In this document: positions 1 through 10,400 of the stretch, piece by piece
Layout of the letters: every line of letters begins with the position of its first letter
Position numbering within the stretch: position 1 is the stretch's first letter
NCBI RefSeq assembly: GCF_002410825.1
Contig: NZ_DHOS01000010.1
Span: 102,270-166,269 of the forward strand
Length of the DNA: 64,000 nt
DNA from: Proteiniphilum sp. UBA5384
Lineage (GTDB): Bacteria; Bacteroidota; Bacteroidia; Bacteroidales; Dysgonomonadaceae
Direction: 5' to 3'
The notes under the pieces: generated by a model
The model's input: only the letters and a program-made list of their open reading frames with translations
Told to the model about the DNA's origin: nothing
The model's database searches: none
Position numbers and translations under genes: made by a program

Positions 1-351
1 ACTTTTGACGGTCAGATTACTGATGGTGGTTTTATCCCAGTCCTCTGCGGTTGCCGTGGATTTGTCTGCCACTACTTCCACATGATATTTCCTGTCGGTA
101 GCGGATGGTATGCCGATGATGGTGACAGGAATTTTAAACGTGTGAAAGGTGACGTGGCTCTCGTCCATATCGAACGAATAACTCATCACTGTATCCCGCA
201 CTTTTGTGGGGTGCCCGAGTTGATTTAATACGTTGGGCATATCAAAATAGATAAAATTGTCTCCTTGAGCATCGAAGTCATCGATAGGTTGATTGCAGGC
301 AAATAACGTAAACAAGGAGAACAGGGTCGCCAAAAAACTTTTTTTATTCAT
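1..351 (-). CDS. DUF4843-like lipoprotein, 3' end beyond window
   Basis: This is a partial gene read from its ATG at 351 to the window edge; 117 codons are visible. The first 17 residues form a lipoprotein signal ending FTLFAC with the lipidated Cys followed by Asn-Gln. The mature part has the features of the DUF4843 family that often follows susD: an early YFDMP-like strand, a DTVMSYSFDM segment, then IPVTIIG and DRKYHVEVV strands and a TATAEDWD turn. It starts 11 bp after the susD stop behind a GGAGG Shine-Dalgarno-like stretch, so it is the third gene of a susC-susD-lipoprotein operon. It probably sits on the cell surface as an accessory glycan-binding protein; that role is inferred from position. 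Confidence 0.75.
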   Translation of the reverse strand, partial: MNKKSFLATLFSLFTLFACNQPIDDFDAQGDNFIYFDMPNVLNQLGHPTKVRDTVMSYSFDMDESHVTFHTFKIPVTIIGIPSATDRKYHVEVVADKSTATAEDWDKTTISNLTVKS

Positions 352-362
352 ACTACCTCCTT

Positions 363-1871
363 TTATCCTTTTTCATTGTTGGTATATTCATATTCATCAT
401 CGGGTATCGGAAATACAAAAATCTCGTCTGATGGTGCTATTTCCTCTCCTGCTTTCACATAAATAGGATAAAACATCCGTTTGCACATCAGGAATATGCG
501 CCCGTCTCCAATCATGTCTTTGCGCGCTTCCCGCACCAGGTATTCCTTTAACGTAACTTCCACATCCCCGATAGGAAGTGGCAACTCTTCGAGATTACGC
601 GTTTTGCGCACGTCATTCAGGTATTGTAAGGCCAATGTATTGTCGATACCTATTTTTGATTCGCAGGCAATGTAATAGATCTCCGACATGCGCATAACCG
701 GTATTTCGGGATCGTAAGCAGCTCTTAGCCCGGATTGCACCGGAGCTTCATGTAACTTCTGGAAGTTGTAAATATTTTCTGTCTTTTCGAACCAATATCT
801 CAGTCGGTTATCGGTGCCTGCCCCATCGGGGGTACGTCCATAAATAGTGTTCAGGAGAGAGGAGTATTGGGTGTCTCCAATCGGAATGGAGAGATTGCTG
901 TCTCCTTTTCCTTCCATATAGAAGAATTCGTTGGTCATATCATAGAGGTTGTTTACATAGATTGCCCCCAGCATTTCCATACTATAGGCGAAATTCCTGC
1001 TCGGATTGGTAGGCAGGTTATTCTCTTTGTTGATCAGCTGGATAATCCCGTTGGCCTCGGTTATCACTCTTTGTGCGTATTGATAGGCTTCATGAGGGTT
1101 TAACCGCAATTGCTCCAACCTCGCCAGAAGTCCCAATGTGCAGAAATAGTTGAGGCGTGAACCCCGGCGGTTCAACACTTCGTGATAGTCCAGCAATGAA
1201 GCGTTGGCGTCACCTCTCCTGCCGATATCAGTTCTTTTGACAGGATCGTCTTTCAGTAATTCCAACGCTTTCTGCAGGTCTTGTTCCGCAAAATTCAATA
1301 CTTCTTCTCCCGTATTAAAATCTTTCGAGGTCACATCAAATTCCGTCCGATAGGCAATTGCCTTCTTTTGCAGGTCAGCTTTTGTCCGGATGACAGCCCC
1401 GTACATTTCAAACAGTTCCAGATGTATAAAGGCCCTTAATGCATATGCTTCTCCCTCAATCAAGTCGGCATTTTCAATGTCTTCACGACTTCCGGGAAGA
1501 TAATGCAGTAAAGCATTACACTGGGTGATGGCCTGGTACATGTTACCCCAGATAGCATCGAAGATAGCAACCGAACTCTGATCCTTATAGTCATAGCTGT
1601 ATAACTTGTAATAAACATGGTTGGTGCTGGTGGAAATATCCCAGTAGTGTGCCAGAATATCGATTGCCCCATAAGAAAGATTTTTCCCGTATAAGTCAGA
1701 AGAAGAAAGAGTGTAGTAGATGCCGCCCAAGGCGGAGTTACATCCCCTGCTTGTTTTATAAAGTTCCTCGGCCTGGGTCTGCCCGTGAGGGGTGATATCG
1801 AGCCAGTCATTGCACGAAGTAGATAGAATGACCCCGCTGATCATTGTTAAGTATATCAATTTTTTCATCAT
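363..1871 (-). CDS. SusD/RagB-family surface glycan-binding lipoprotein
   Basis: This 502-residue protein begins with a lipoprotein signal (lipobox ending STSC, Cys20) followed by the CNDWLDITP start typical of SusD/RagB proteins. TPR-like helices follow, including an ALRAFIHLELFEMYG segment near residue 145 that matches the conserved LRAxxYxxLxxxYG helix of the family. The C-terminal segment carries RMSEIYYIACE and an EARKDMIGDGRIFLMCKR motif as in other family members. It lies 17 bp downstream of the susC partner and should form the lid of the SusCD importer on the outer membrane. Its substrate cannot be read from the sequence, because no glycoside hydrolase is visible in this operon inside the window. 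Confidence 0.93.
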   Translation of the reverse strand: MMKKLIYLTMISGVILSTSCNDWLDITPHGQTQAEELYKTSRGCNSALGGIYYTLSSSDLYGKNLSYGAIDILAHYWDISTSTNHVYYKLYSYDYKDQSSVAIFDAIWGNMYQAITQCNALLHYLPGSREDIENADLIEGEAYALRAFIHLELFEMYGAVIRTKADLQKKAIAYRTEFDVTSKDFNTGEEVLNFAEQDLQKALELLKDDPVKRTDIGRRGDANASLLDYHEVLNRRGSRLNYFCTLGLLARLEQLRLNPHEAYQYAQRVITEANGIIQLINKENNLPTNPSRNFAYSMEMLGAIYVNNLYDMTNEFFYMEGKGDSNLSIPIGDTQYSSLLNTIYGRTPDGAGTDNRLRYWFEKTENIYNFQKLHEAPVQSGLRAAYDPEIPVMRMSEIYYIACESKIGIDNTLALQYLNDVRKTRNLEELPLPIGDVEVTLKEYLVREARKDMIGDGRIFLMCKRMFYPIYVKAGEEIAPSDEIFVFPIPDDEYEYTNNEKG

Positions 1872-1888
1872 AATTTCTATTTATTATT

Positions 1889-4800
1889 CTACAAACTGAT
1901 GTTTAACCCAAAGGTATAACTGCGTTGAAACGGATAATCCAAACCCCGTTCGGCTTTCACGGTGGACAAGTAGAACAGGTCATTGGCATAGAACGATAAC
2001 CTCAGGTTGCTGACATGGGCTTGTTTCATCCATTGGGTCCTGAAATCATACGACAATGACAATGAAGTCAGGTGCAGGTAACTCCTGTTCTGTATAAACC
2101 GGCTGGATATATAATTAGTTTCATACTCTTTGATGTTCTTATACCGGGCATGTTGTCCCGGTGCGCTCCATCGGTCTGTCAACGCCCTGCGATCTCCGTT
2201 CCAGGCAGGGTTAATCCCTTCCACACGGGTTGCAAGCGTGCTATTGTAATAGTCGGCTCCCAACTCATATCCGAATATCATATTCAGGTTCCATCCTTTC
2301 CAGTATACATTGGTACCTATATTGCCGTATATGTCAGGATCTTTGTCGCCGCATAGCACTTTGTCATTTGGATCCCAGGTGTAAGTAATGGTTTTACCAT
2401 CTTTTTTCAGGAATATTTCCTGGCCTGTGACGGGATCTATGCCCAATGATTTTACCGCTTTGATGGCGTTCATCGATTCTCCTTCTTCATATACGGCTCC
2501 CGGAATCACTGTCTCCAGATTGTTTGTCGCATTGATATTTTTCAATTGGTTGGAAATTTTCGACAGCGTATTCTTGTTATGACTGATTTGTGCCCAGGCT
2601 CTCCATTCCAGGTTTTTTTTCACGTTCTGGATAATGGCGCCATTGATATTTACCTCGAATCCCCGGTTACGTATTTCACCCAGGTTGCTGGTGAAGTCGT
2701 TGCTCGGCAGACCGATGGAAGGGGCTACGGTAACTTGCGTCAGCATGCCGTCAGTCAATTTGTTGTAATAATTGAAGGAGGCTTTCAACCGGTCTTTCCA
2801 CATCCCCAGGTCTAAACCTATATTCGTTTGATGCTGGTTTTGCCATTTCAATTCGGGATTGCCGTATCCCATCAGGGTTGCGGCAATCAATGTGTTGTAC
2901 AAACGTCCGGTCTGATACTGGTACATTGTGCGGGCTTGGTATGCCTGGAATTCCTGGTTACCGGTGATACCATAGGAAATTCTTATTTTCAATAGGTCGA
3001 GAGCCGATCCTCTCCTTAAGAAATGTTCGTTGTGTATATTCCATCCGCCACCAATAGAACCGAAAGGAGCCCAGCGACGGTCGGCGCCGAACAGGGAAGA
3101 ACCGTCGTAGCGACCGGAGAAATCAGCAAAGAAACGGTTGTCGAACAGATAATTGATATTGGCAAATGTACCTATCGAACGGGTGATGCTTTCCGTACTA
3201 TAGGGTTTTGTATTCTCCTTATACTGGATGGCAAAGGTAGGGTCGGAATAGCGGTCGTCGCTGAATCCCGTGGCGGTAAAACCATGGATGGAGAATTTAT
3301 CCTGGAGCACTTCACCCCCGATACTTGCGTATAGCAGATGCTTCTTTCCTATCAATTTGGTGTAGTTCAACGTGAAGTTTCCGGACATGTTCATCGTTTC
3401 ACCATTGTGAAGTGTGAGTTCCCCGCGCGTTTCTACAGGAGTGGACGTGTATCTTCCTGAAGAGGAGTCATATATATACCTGGAGGAGAATGGCGAAATG
3501 TAGTTGTCTTTCTTGGTGATACCTTTTTCAATACCCAATTGTCCACGCAACCGCCACTCTTCCGTAATTGTCCAGTCTATTTTTAACTGGTCTGTAAAAT
3601 ATTGGGTGTTTGTAAAGTCGCGGTTGGGAAGTTTTGCATCATATAGGGGATTGGGACTGCCATCTAATAAAGTAGGTAGTATTTCTCCTTTATTGTTGCG
3701 GATGCGGTCGTACGGATTCAGTTGGGCATAAGTCGAAAAACTGCCATACAATGAATTGTACGCATGTGTATAGGCATACGAGGCATAATTCTGCACCGTG
3801 ATTTTTTCCTTGATGCGGTAAATCAGGCGGAACCCCAGGCCATAGCGGTCGCGTCCGGATTCTTTCATCACACCGTTGGTCTGGTTGAACTGGCCGTCGA
3901 TGCCATAGCGTATGGCACCTTCACCACCGTTTATATAAAGTGAATGTGCCTGTGAGAATGCGTTGCGTACCGGTTGTTTCAACCAGTAGGTATTCACCCC
4001 CTCAGCAATATTTTTGTATCTCCTGTAATAGGACTGTTGTATCTCATAGTTGTTAGCCGGGCTATTGACTTTGTCATACAAGCCGGCTGCTACCTCGTAA
4101 TTCAGCTTTTCTTCTGCGTTCATCAGGTTGTAATCCGACAGGTCAACCAGGGCGATTGTCGGTTTGAAGTCATACGTCACTTGTATTTGTCCCGATTTGG
4201 GCGCGACGGTTTCAATCACGACAACTCCATTTGCGGCCTTCGAGCCATATAAAATGGTAGCAGATGCATCCTTCAGGATTGTGATGCTTTCTATGCGGTT
4301 GATATCGGTATCGTACACCTTTTCGATGGAAACTTCGAATCCATCCATGATGAATAGGGGGGTGGTGGACCCGTCTTGGAAAGAACCCTTACCGCGGATC
4401 GAGAAATCGGGCATGGTATTCGGACTTGCACCCATGCTATTATTTTCAGATATTTTGAATCCGGCATCGAGGGCGCTGATGGTCGTGAAGATATTTCCGG
4501 TAGCCAGTTTCTGAATTTCCTCCCTTTTAAGGGTGGTGACCGCGCCGGCATAACCTTCTGTTCTACGTGTGAAATATCCGTTTACAACCACCTCCCCCAG
4601 ATCGCTGATCGTTTCTATCATGATGATGTGCATGGATTTGCCGAAAAAGGCTTTGGTTATTATATCCTCGAACCCTACGTAGGTCAATTTCAGTTGGGCG
4701 TCTTTTTCAGCACTTAAACTGAATTGGCCGTCAAGGTCGGTCTGGATACCCCGTGTAGTACCCTCGATAATAACGTTTACTCCCACCAACGGATCACCGG

Positions 4801-5197
4801 AGGAGTCTGTTACCCGCCCTTTGACCCATTCAGGCGTTGTTTGTTTGATATCTTTTGTGTGTGCCTCTACCGGTTTGATTATCACTATCTTCGGTGTAAT
4901 CTCGAACCGGAATCCGTCGCCAAAGATTGCATTCAGTACAGTGGGCAGTGGCGCGTTGTTGAAATCGACGGTTACAGGCTTTTTTATATTTACTTCCCGG
5001 TTACTGAACATGAAATCTTTTCCTGTTTTAGTCTTCAGCAACTCAATGACCTCCCCGAGAGACATGTTGGCGACTTTGATAGTTATACCGCCTACCTGTA
5101 CTCTGCTTTGCGCTTGCATCTGCAAAGGCGTTTGCAGCATTAAAACCACCCAGCCCAAAACGGTTAACCATAGTAATTTATTGAATCGTTCTTTCAT
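1889..5197 (-). CDS. SusC/RagA TonB-dependent transporter with STN domain
   Basis: The 1102-residue protein has a signal peptide (about 1-30), then a secretin/TonB N-terminal (STN) domain at about 36-108. A carboxypeptidase-regulatory-like domain follows at about 124-195 (WVKGRVTDSSGDPLVGVNV). The plug contains DFSIRGKGS and SITILKDASATILYGSKAANG, and the rest is the beta-barrel, ending in an aromatic-rich strand. An STN domain in a SusC protein is the known mark of transporters that signal through a FecR anti-sigma factor, and such a pair is encoded directly upstream. A 157-bp gap with a strong hairpin separates it from fecR, suggesting its own promoter, probably the one served by the ECF sigma factor. 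Confidence 0.95.
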   Translation of the reverse strand: MKERFNKLLWLTVLGWVVLMLQTPLQMQAQSRVQVGGITIKVANMSLGEVIELLKTKTGKDFMFSNREVNIKKPVTVDFNNAPLPTVLNAIFGDGFRFEITPKIVIIKPVEAHTKDIKQTTPEWVKGRVTDSSGDPLVGVNVIIEGTTRGIQTDLDGQFSLSAEKDAQLKLTYVGFEDIITKAFFGKSMHIIMIETISDLGEVVVNGYFTRRTEGYAGAVTTLKREEIQKLATGNIFTTISALDAGFKISENNSMGASPNTMPDFSIRGKGSFQDGSTTPLFIMDGFEVSIEKVYDTDINRIESITILKDASATILYGSKAANGVVVIETVAPKSGQIQVTYDFKPTIALVDLSDYNLMNAEEKLNYEVAAGLYDKVNSPANNYEIQQSYYRRYKNIAEGVNTYWLKQPVRNAFSQAHSLYINGGEGAIRYGIDGQFNQTNGVMKESGRDRYGLGFRLIYRIKEKITVQNYASYAYTHAYNSLYGSFSTYAQLNPYDRIRNNKGEILPTLLDGSPNPLYDAKLPNRDFTNTQYFTDQLKIDWTITEEWRLRGQLGIEKGITKKDNYISPFSSRYIYDSSSGRYTSTPVETRGELTLHNGETMNMSGNFTLNYTKLIGKKHLLYASIGGEVLQDKFSIHGFTATGFSDDRYSDPTFAIQYKENTKPYSTESITRSIGTFANINYLFDNRFFADFSGRYDGSSLFGADRRWAPFGSIGGGWNIHNEHFLRRGSALDLLKIRISYGITGNQEFQAYQARTMYQYQTGRLYNTLIAATLMGYGNPELKWQNQHQTNIGLDLGMWKDRLKASFNYYNKLTDGMLTQVTVAPSIGLPSNDFTSNLGEIRNRGFEVNINGAIIQNVKKNLEWRAWAQISHNKNTLSKISNQLKNINATNNLETVIPGAVYEEGESMNAIKAVKSLGIDPVTGQEIFLKKDGKTITYTWDPNDKVLCGDKDPDIYGNIGTNVYWKGWNLNMIFGYELGADYYNSTLATRVEGINPAWNGDRRALTDRWSAPGQHARYKNIKEYETNYISSRFIQNRSYLHLTSLSLSYDFRTQWMKQAHVSNLRLSFYANDLFYLSTVKAERGLDYPFQRSYTFGLNISL

Positions 5198-5273
5198 CAG
5201 TTTATAATTAAATAAGACATGAACTTTATTATATAATACAAGGTATCTGCAGGAAAGGGTGAATGAATAATAT

Positions 5274-5309
5274 AAAAAATGACGTTTTTATTTAAAAACA
5301 TCATTTTTT
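5274..5309. terminator. Hairpin between fecR and susC
   Basis: Two 17-nt arms (5274-5290 and 5293-5309) are near-perfect inverted repeats with a 2-nt loop. The one mismatch becomes a G-U pair in the minus-strand transcript. The arms start and end in A/T runs, so the structure could stop transcription from either direction. It sits downstream of the fecR stop and upstream of the susC start, and could either terminate the sigma/anti-sigma transcript or attenuate read-through into susC. Confidence 0.6.
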
Positions 5310-5354
5310 TATCGTTGGAATATGTTAATTTCTGCTTGGAAAAGTTTGAATCCC

Positions 5355-6518
5355 TTACTGTCTCCGGGAAACTTTGACCGATTGTCCATCGAAGGTGAAT
5401 TCTATGTTCGTTGTTTTGGCAAGCATTTCGAGTAGTTCCTGTGCATTGTAGTCGCGATGGAGAGCACCTGTGAACGTGTGCTGTTGCAACGACTCATCGT
5501 TCCAGTCCACTTCTATGTCGTACCATCTTGCCATTTGGAATAATATTTGGGATAATGGCATATTTTCGAAGTAAAACCGCCCCTTCGTCCATGAAGTATA
5601 ATCAATGGTGTTTACGGTGCGGATACTTAATGAATTATCCATGCAAATAGCTTGCTTGCCGGGTTGCAAAGCTGCTTCCTGCCCATTCTCCGGCAACGAT
5701 ACTTTTACGCAGCCTGTTACCAAAGTGGTTACCACGCTCTTATTTTCGGGGTACGCATTGATGTTGAACTGGGTTCCCGATACAGACACGCAGACGTTTT
5801 CCACCTCAACAATGAATGGGTGTCGGCCATCTTTTGCCACATCGAAATAACCTTCTCCTTTGAGGAATACTTTGCGCAGGTTTCCATTAAATTTTTGCGG
5901 AAATTTCAACTCCGATTCTGCATTGAGCATCACGGTTGTGCCGTCTGCCAATTCAAGGTCGTATTTACCCCCGCGCGGTACTACTATGGTGTGGTATTCA
6001 ACAGCCCCTTGTGATTCGTTCTCCTTTTCTCTGTTTGCTACAAGGAGTTTCCCGTTTTTTTCGCTTACGACGATGGTTTCGCCGCGACTGTCGCATATCG
6101 TATCGGTTTTCCCATCGGACAAAAGTATTGTATTCCCTTCTGCCGTCTTCAAATAGGCTTTATTTTCAATATTAATCTCTTTTTCTACCGTATTGCCTGC
6201 TTGTTTTGTTTCCGGCCTATTCTTGTGCACCAGAGCCACGGTGAGTATTACCAGCGGCAGCAGGCAGGAGGCTATGCGTAATACTCCGCGAAACCTTCTC
6301 CTTTTGTTTTCCTTTTTTACGCCTTGTTGTACCTTGTCCCAAATTACGTCGATATCGGGTTGCAACTGCATGTTTCGTAACTCCGTAAGGGCTTTTCGTA
6401 CCTCGGTATGTTCCTTTTTTTGCAATTCATCCATCAGGGAGATTGCTTCAGTGGCATTTTTTGCTTCCAGGAAACGTTGCAATAGCTTGGGCGAATCCGA
6501 TTGAATATTATCTTTCAT
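5355..6518 (-). CDS. FecR-family anti-sigma factor
   Basis: This 387-residue protein has a cytoplasmic N-terminal region (about 1-75), one transmembrane helix at about 77-97 after a KRRRFR stop, and a periplasmic FecR domain at about 175-270. The FecR core is recognisable by VVPRGGKYDLELADGTTVML, KGEGYFDVAKD and VSGTQFNINAY. A C-terminal DUF4974 domain (about 312-385) contains FENMPLSQILFQMARWYDIE, the part thought to contact the STN domain of the partner SusC. It follows the ECF sigma gene by 41 bp and precedes susC. By family knowledge it holds the sigma factor inactive until the transporter is loaded. Confidence 0.95.
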   Translation of the reverse strand: MKDNIQSDSPKLLQRFLEAKNATEAISLMDELQKKEHTEVRKALTELRNMQLQPDIDVIWDKVQQGVKKENKRRRFRGVLRIASCLLPLVILTVALVHKNRPETKQAGNTVEKEINIENKAYLKTAEGNTILLSDGKTDTICDSRGETIVVSEKNGKLLVANREKENESQGAVEYHTIVVPRGGKYDLELADGTTVMLNAESELKFPQKFNGNLRKVFLKGEGYFDVAKDGRHPFIVEVENVCVSVSGTQFNINAYPENKSVVTTLVTGCVKVSLPENGQEAALQPGKQAICMDNSLSIRTVNTIDYTSWTKGRFYFENMPLSQILFQMARWYDIEVDWNDESLQQHTFTGALHRDYNAQELLEMLAKTTNIEFTFDGQSVKVSRRQ

Positions 6519-6559
6519 AATTTAAATACAAGAATAGCCTCAAAAAGGGTGTAAACGTA

Positions 6560-7138
6560 TTAAAACCTTAACAATGGTTGACAGATTGAACCTATCGCAG
6601 CAAGTAATCTTATTGAATTGATAGCTGATATCTTCAGGTTGGTACGGATTTTTTTATATCCTATTTGTATCTGCGTTTTTACTGTATTGATGGATACGCT
6701 GGTTTGTTCGGCTATCTCTTTATATTTCATTCCTTCTATGCAGCTCATGATAAATGTATGGCGGCAGGATTCCGGCAGGCGTTCAATCGCCTCCCACAAA
6801 CTGCGATGCAATTCTTCTACTTCTTCGGGGAGATCCCAATCCACCGTGTCCGATTCGAGATGCAATGTTTCTTCGGTATATCGTCGTTTTACATCCTCAT
6901 GCAATTTATAGTTTATAAAGCCGTTTTTTACCGTTTTGAGCAGGTAGGGATAAGCCGAAGCATCCCAAGTGACTTTGTTCCTGGCATTCCAAAGGCTGAT
7001 GAAGGCTTCCTGTACTGCATCTTCTGCCAGCATCTCGTCGCGATATAATCCTGCCGAATAGGCATATAATTTGTCAAAATAATCTCTGAACAAACGTTTA
7101 AAAGCTTCCGAGTTATTATTAAGAGTTGATATTTTCAC
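6560..7138 (-). CDS. ECF sigma factor, SusC/FecR-associated
   Basis: This is a sigma-70 family ECF factor. Region 2 is seen in FKRLFRDYFDKLYAYSAGLY and LAEDAVQEAFISLWNARN, and region 4 in LPESCRHTFIMSCIEGMKYK followed by the helix-turn-helix SINTVKTQIQIGYKKIR. An ATG at 7186 would give 208 residues, but it overlaps a good minus-strand promoter -7 box (7184-7191), so that codon should not be in the message. A GTG at 7138 gives 192 residues and starts just before the conserved part, so I chose it; the choice is an inference. It is the first gene of the sigma-fecR-susC-susD set and probably controls susC transcription. Confidence 0.92.
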   Translation of the reverse strand: MKISTLNNNSEAFKRLFRDYFDKLYAYSAGLYRDEMLAEDAVQEAFISLWNARNKVTWDASAYPYLLKTVKNGFINYKLHEDVKRRYTEETLHLESDTVDWDLPEEVEELHRSLWEAIERLPESCRHTFIMSCIEGMKYKEIAEQTSVSINTVKTQIQIGYKKIRTNLKISAINSIRLLAAIGSICQPLLRF

Positions 7139-7183
7139 TATATAATGAGTGTTTTGGAGAAAGTCGTCTGAAATATAAAAGTA

Positions 7184-7191
7184 CAAAGGTA
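7184..7191 (-). promoter_or_regulatory. Promoter -7 box of the ECF sigma gene
   Basis: Read on the minus strand this is TACCTTTG, an exact match to the Bacteroidetes -7 consensus TAnnTTTG. The -33 region, about 20 nt upstream, has only TTA in place of TTG. The expected transcript start near 7177 lies about 40 nt before the GTG start chosen for the sigma gene. Confidence 0.55.
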
Positions 7192-7384
7192 ATAAAATTG
7201 AACGTTTTCGTTAAGCTAAATGAGCAAAGTTAAACTTATTTGAACTTTGCCATAGCGAGAAAACGACTAATGTATCTGGATGTTTTCATTACAGCTGTGG
7301 TATTGGAATTTTTACAGCGATTGAATATATAAAAAAGAATAATGAAAGTAACAAAAATGTAACAGATTTTAGATAAATTTATCG

Positions 7385-7392
7385 TACTTTTG
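7385..7392 (+). promoter_or_regulatory. Promoter -7 box of the Oar-like receptor gene
   Basis: TACTTTTG matches the Bacteroidetes -7 consensus TAnnTTTG exactly. A clear -33 TTG is missing; the upstream region is A/T-rich. Transcription would start near 7399, giving a leader of about 60 nt before the ATG at 7459. Confidence 0.55.
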
Positions 7393-7458
7393 TGGGAGAT
7401 ATTGTGTGCGAAATTTAACTTTATTAGAAATAGGATTGATAATTTAAACATTGAATTT

Positions 7459-10400
7459 ATGGTAAAGAAATTGAAGTTTTTAGCTCTGGCTCTTACTTTG
7501 ATGATGGCAACGGTGGTGCAGGCCCAGGTGACTACCTCCACGATGAGCGGACGCGTTACGGATGCTGACGGGGTTGTGATCGGTGCGACGGTGATTGCCA
7601 CGCATCAACCTTCAGGAACGACTTTCGGAACGGTGACCAATATGGAAGGCCGCTTTAACCTGAACGGTATGCGCGTGGGTGGGCCTTATTCCGTGGAAAT
7701 TTCATATATAGGGTATGGTACAAGCACCACAAGCAACATTACGTTGAGCCTAGGTGAAAATTACGTGTTGAATGCGGTACTCTCGGAAGAAACTACCTCA
7801 TTGGACGAAATTGTAGTGACGGCAACCCGAACCAAATTCTCTAATGAGAAAACCGGGGCGGTGACCAACATCACCAACAGCCAGATCACCAATTTGCCTA
7901 CCGTAACCCGCAGTATCACGGACGTTACCCGCCTCTCACCTTATGGCGGCGATGGTATGAGTTTTGCCGGCACAGACGGTCGTACCGCTAACTTTACGGT
8001 GGATGGTGCCAATTTCAACAACAACTTCGGTTTGAGTGACGCGCTTCCCGGTGGAGGCAATCCCATCTCTTTGGAATCTATCGAAGAGTTGCAGGTGGTT
8101 ATCGCGCCTTATGATGTGCGCCAGACAAATTTTATCGGTGGTGGCGTGAACGCCATTACAAAATCGGGAACCAATACCTTCAAGGGAAGTGCTTATGCTT
8201 ACCACAGAAATGAGAATATGCGTGGTGATGCTGTCAGGAATCAACAAATCGCGGGAGCGCGGGATAAAGACCGTAATACAAGCTACGGGTTCACATTGGG
8301 TGGTCCCATTATCAAAAACAAATTGTTCTTCTTTGTAAACGGTGAATGGGCCAAAACGCCCACCGTCGTCAATCGTTGGAGAGCATCCACCAATGGTGTG
8401 GCTGTGCCCGACAATTATATCTCCCGTACCACGGAAAGTGACCTTCAGAAGGTATCTGATTTCGTAAAAGAGAAGTATGGTTATGAAACCGGTTCCTATA
8501 CCAATTTTCCGGCAGATGAAAGCAACCGCAAGCTGCTTGCCCGTTTGGACTGGAATATTACTGACCAGCATCGGCTGGCGTTGCGTTATAACTATACGAA
8601 GAATGTTGCGTGGAGATCGCCCAATGCTTCTTCTATGGATGGAGGAACCACGATGTCTGAAGCAAGAATGTCACAAGCTTCCATGGCTTTTGCCAACTCG
8701 ATGTATTCGCAGGATAACCTTGTGCATTCCTTCTCTTTCGACTTGAACAGCCGTTTGTCGGACAACCTTTCTAACCAATTCCTGGCCACCTTCTCCAAAT
8801 TGGACGATATGCGCGGGTCGCCTTCTACAGAATTCCCTTTCATCGATATTCTGAAAGATGGACAAGCCTATATGTCCCTGGGCTATGAACTTTTCACATG
8901 GAACAACGCTGTGCATAATAATGTATGGAACATCAAGGATGAGTTGACCTATTACTTGGGTAATCACAAAATCGTAGGAGGTCTCGCTTATGAATACAAG
9001 ATGGCGGATAACGCTTATATGCGTAGTGGTACAGGCTACTATCGCTATACAAGTCTCGACGACTTTTTAAACGGAGGGGTACCCGAAGTTGTCAACTTGA
9101 CATACGGGTATGATGGCGAAAAAAAACCTGTCGCCCGTGTAAGGACCAACAAAATTGGTGTGTATGTGCAAGATGATTGGAGTGTGAATGAGAACTTCAA
9201 ACTTTCGTATGGCCTGCGTATCGATGGCCTTTTCTTCAACAATAGTGACCTGATGACGAACAATGCGATCAAGGAGATCGATTATTTCGGTCGTCATATC
9301 GATACCGGTAAATGGCCTTCGGCAAATGTCATTCTCTCTCCTCGTGTAGGTTTTGTGTGGGATACTTTTGGCGACAAGAGTCTGAAAGTACGTGGTGGTA
9401 CCGGCCTTTTCTCCGGTAATTTACCGCTGGTGTTTTTCACCAATATGCCCACCAACGGTGGTATGGTGCAATACCAGGCGCAGATCAATGCTGCAAATGC
9501 CGCGAAAAACGGTTTTACGATGAATGAGTTTGCCGGCGGTCTTGTAACGGATGCCAACGGAAAAGCTAACATCTCTGCCCTTTATGACAAATTAGCCTCG
9601 TTGGGATATCTTACCACCATATCGCCTGAAACCGGATCAACTCCTTCCTCTATTGCGGCCGTTGATCCAAAATTCAAAATGCCGCAGGTATGGAAAATTT
9701 CGCTGGCTACGGATTATGCATTCCCCACACCTTTCCCCTCTTCGGTAACGGTAGAAGGAATCTTCAATAAAACTATCAACGGTGTCTGTTTGACCGACTG
9801 GAGTACTCCCTCTGCCGGTGGTTTTGCCCGTTTCAACGGTGTGGACAACCGCCCGATTTATCCTGCAGGTTACCGCATCAATACTCCGGCATTCGTATTG
9901 GACAACACAAGCCGCGGGTATGGCTGGTCAGCCAACATCACGCTCAATGCCCAACCCACGGAGCATATCAGCGTAATGGCCGCCTATACACACACGGTGG
10001 CCAAAGATGTGACCGGTATGCCCGGCAACAATGCTGAATCGGCATTTAGATACGTTCCCACAGTAGAAGGTCCCAACCACATCAGGTTGCACAATTCCCA
10101 ATACAACACTCCCGACCGTATTGTGGCTTCACTTACTGCCCACGACAAGAGCGGCAACCACTATAGCTTTATCTATGAAGGATGGCGCGGTGGATCAAGT
10201 TACTCCTACATGATGGTCAATGATATCAATGGCGACGGTTACAACTACGATGCAATCTATGTGCCTACCGACAAGGAAGTGGCTGACAATCAATTCCGCT
10301 TTGTGACAGAAGACGACAAAACCCGTTTTATGGACTATGTGCATGCCAACAGTTATTTGAAAGACCGTCAAGGCAAGTATGCTGAAGCCTATAGCCTTTA

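Noticed and set aside
4724..5143. 139-codon plus-strand frame over susC
   Set aside because: Antisense shadow of the STN and carboxypeptidase-like coding region.
7236..7601. Minus-strand 121-codon frame over the receptor promoter
   Set aside because: It runs through the promoter and the antisense of the signal peptide region; composition is not protein-like.
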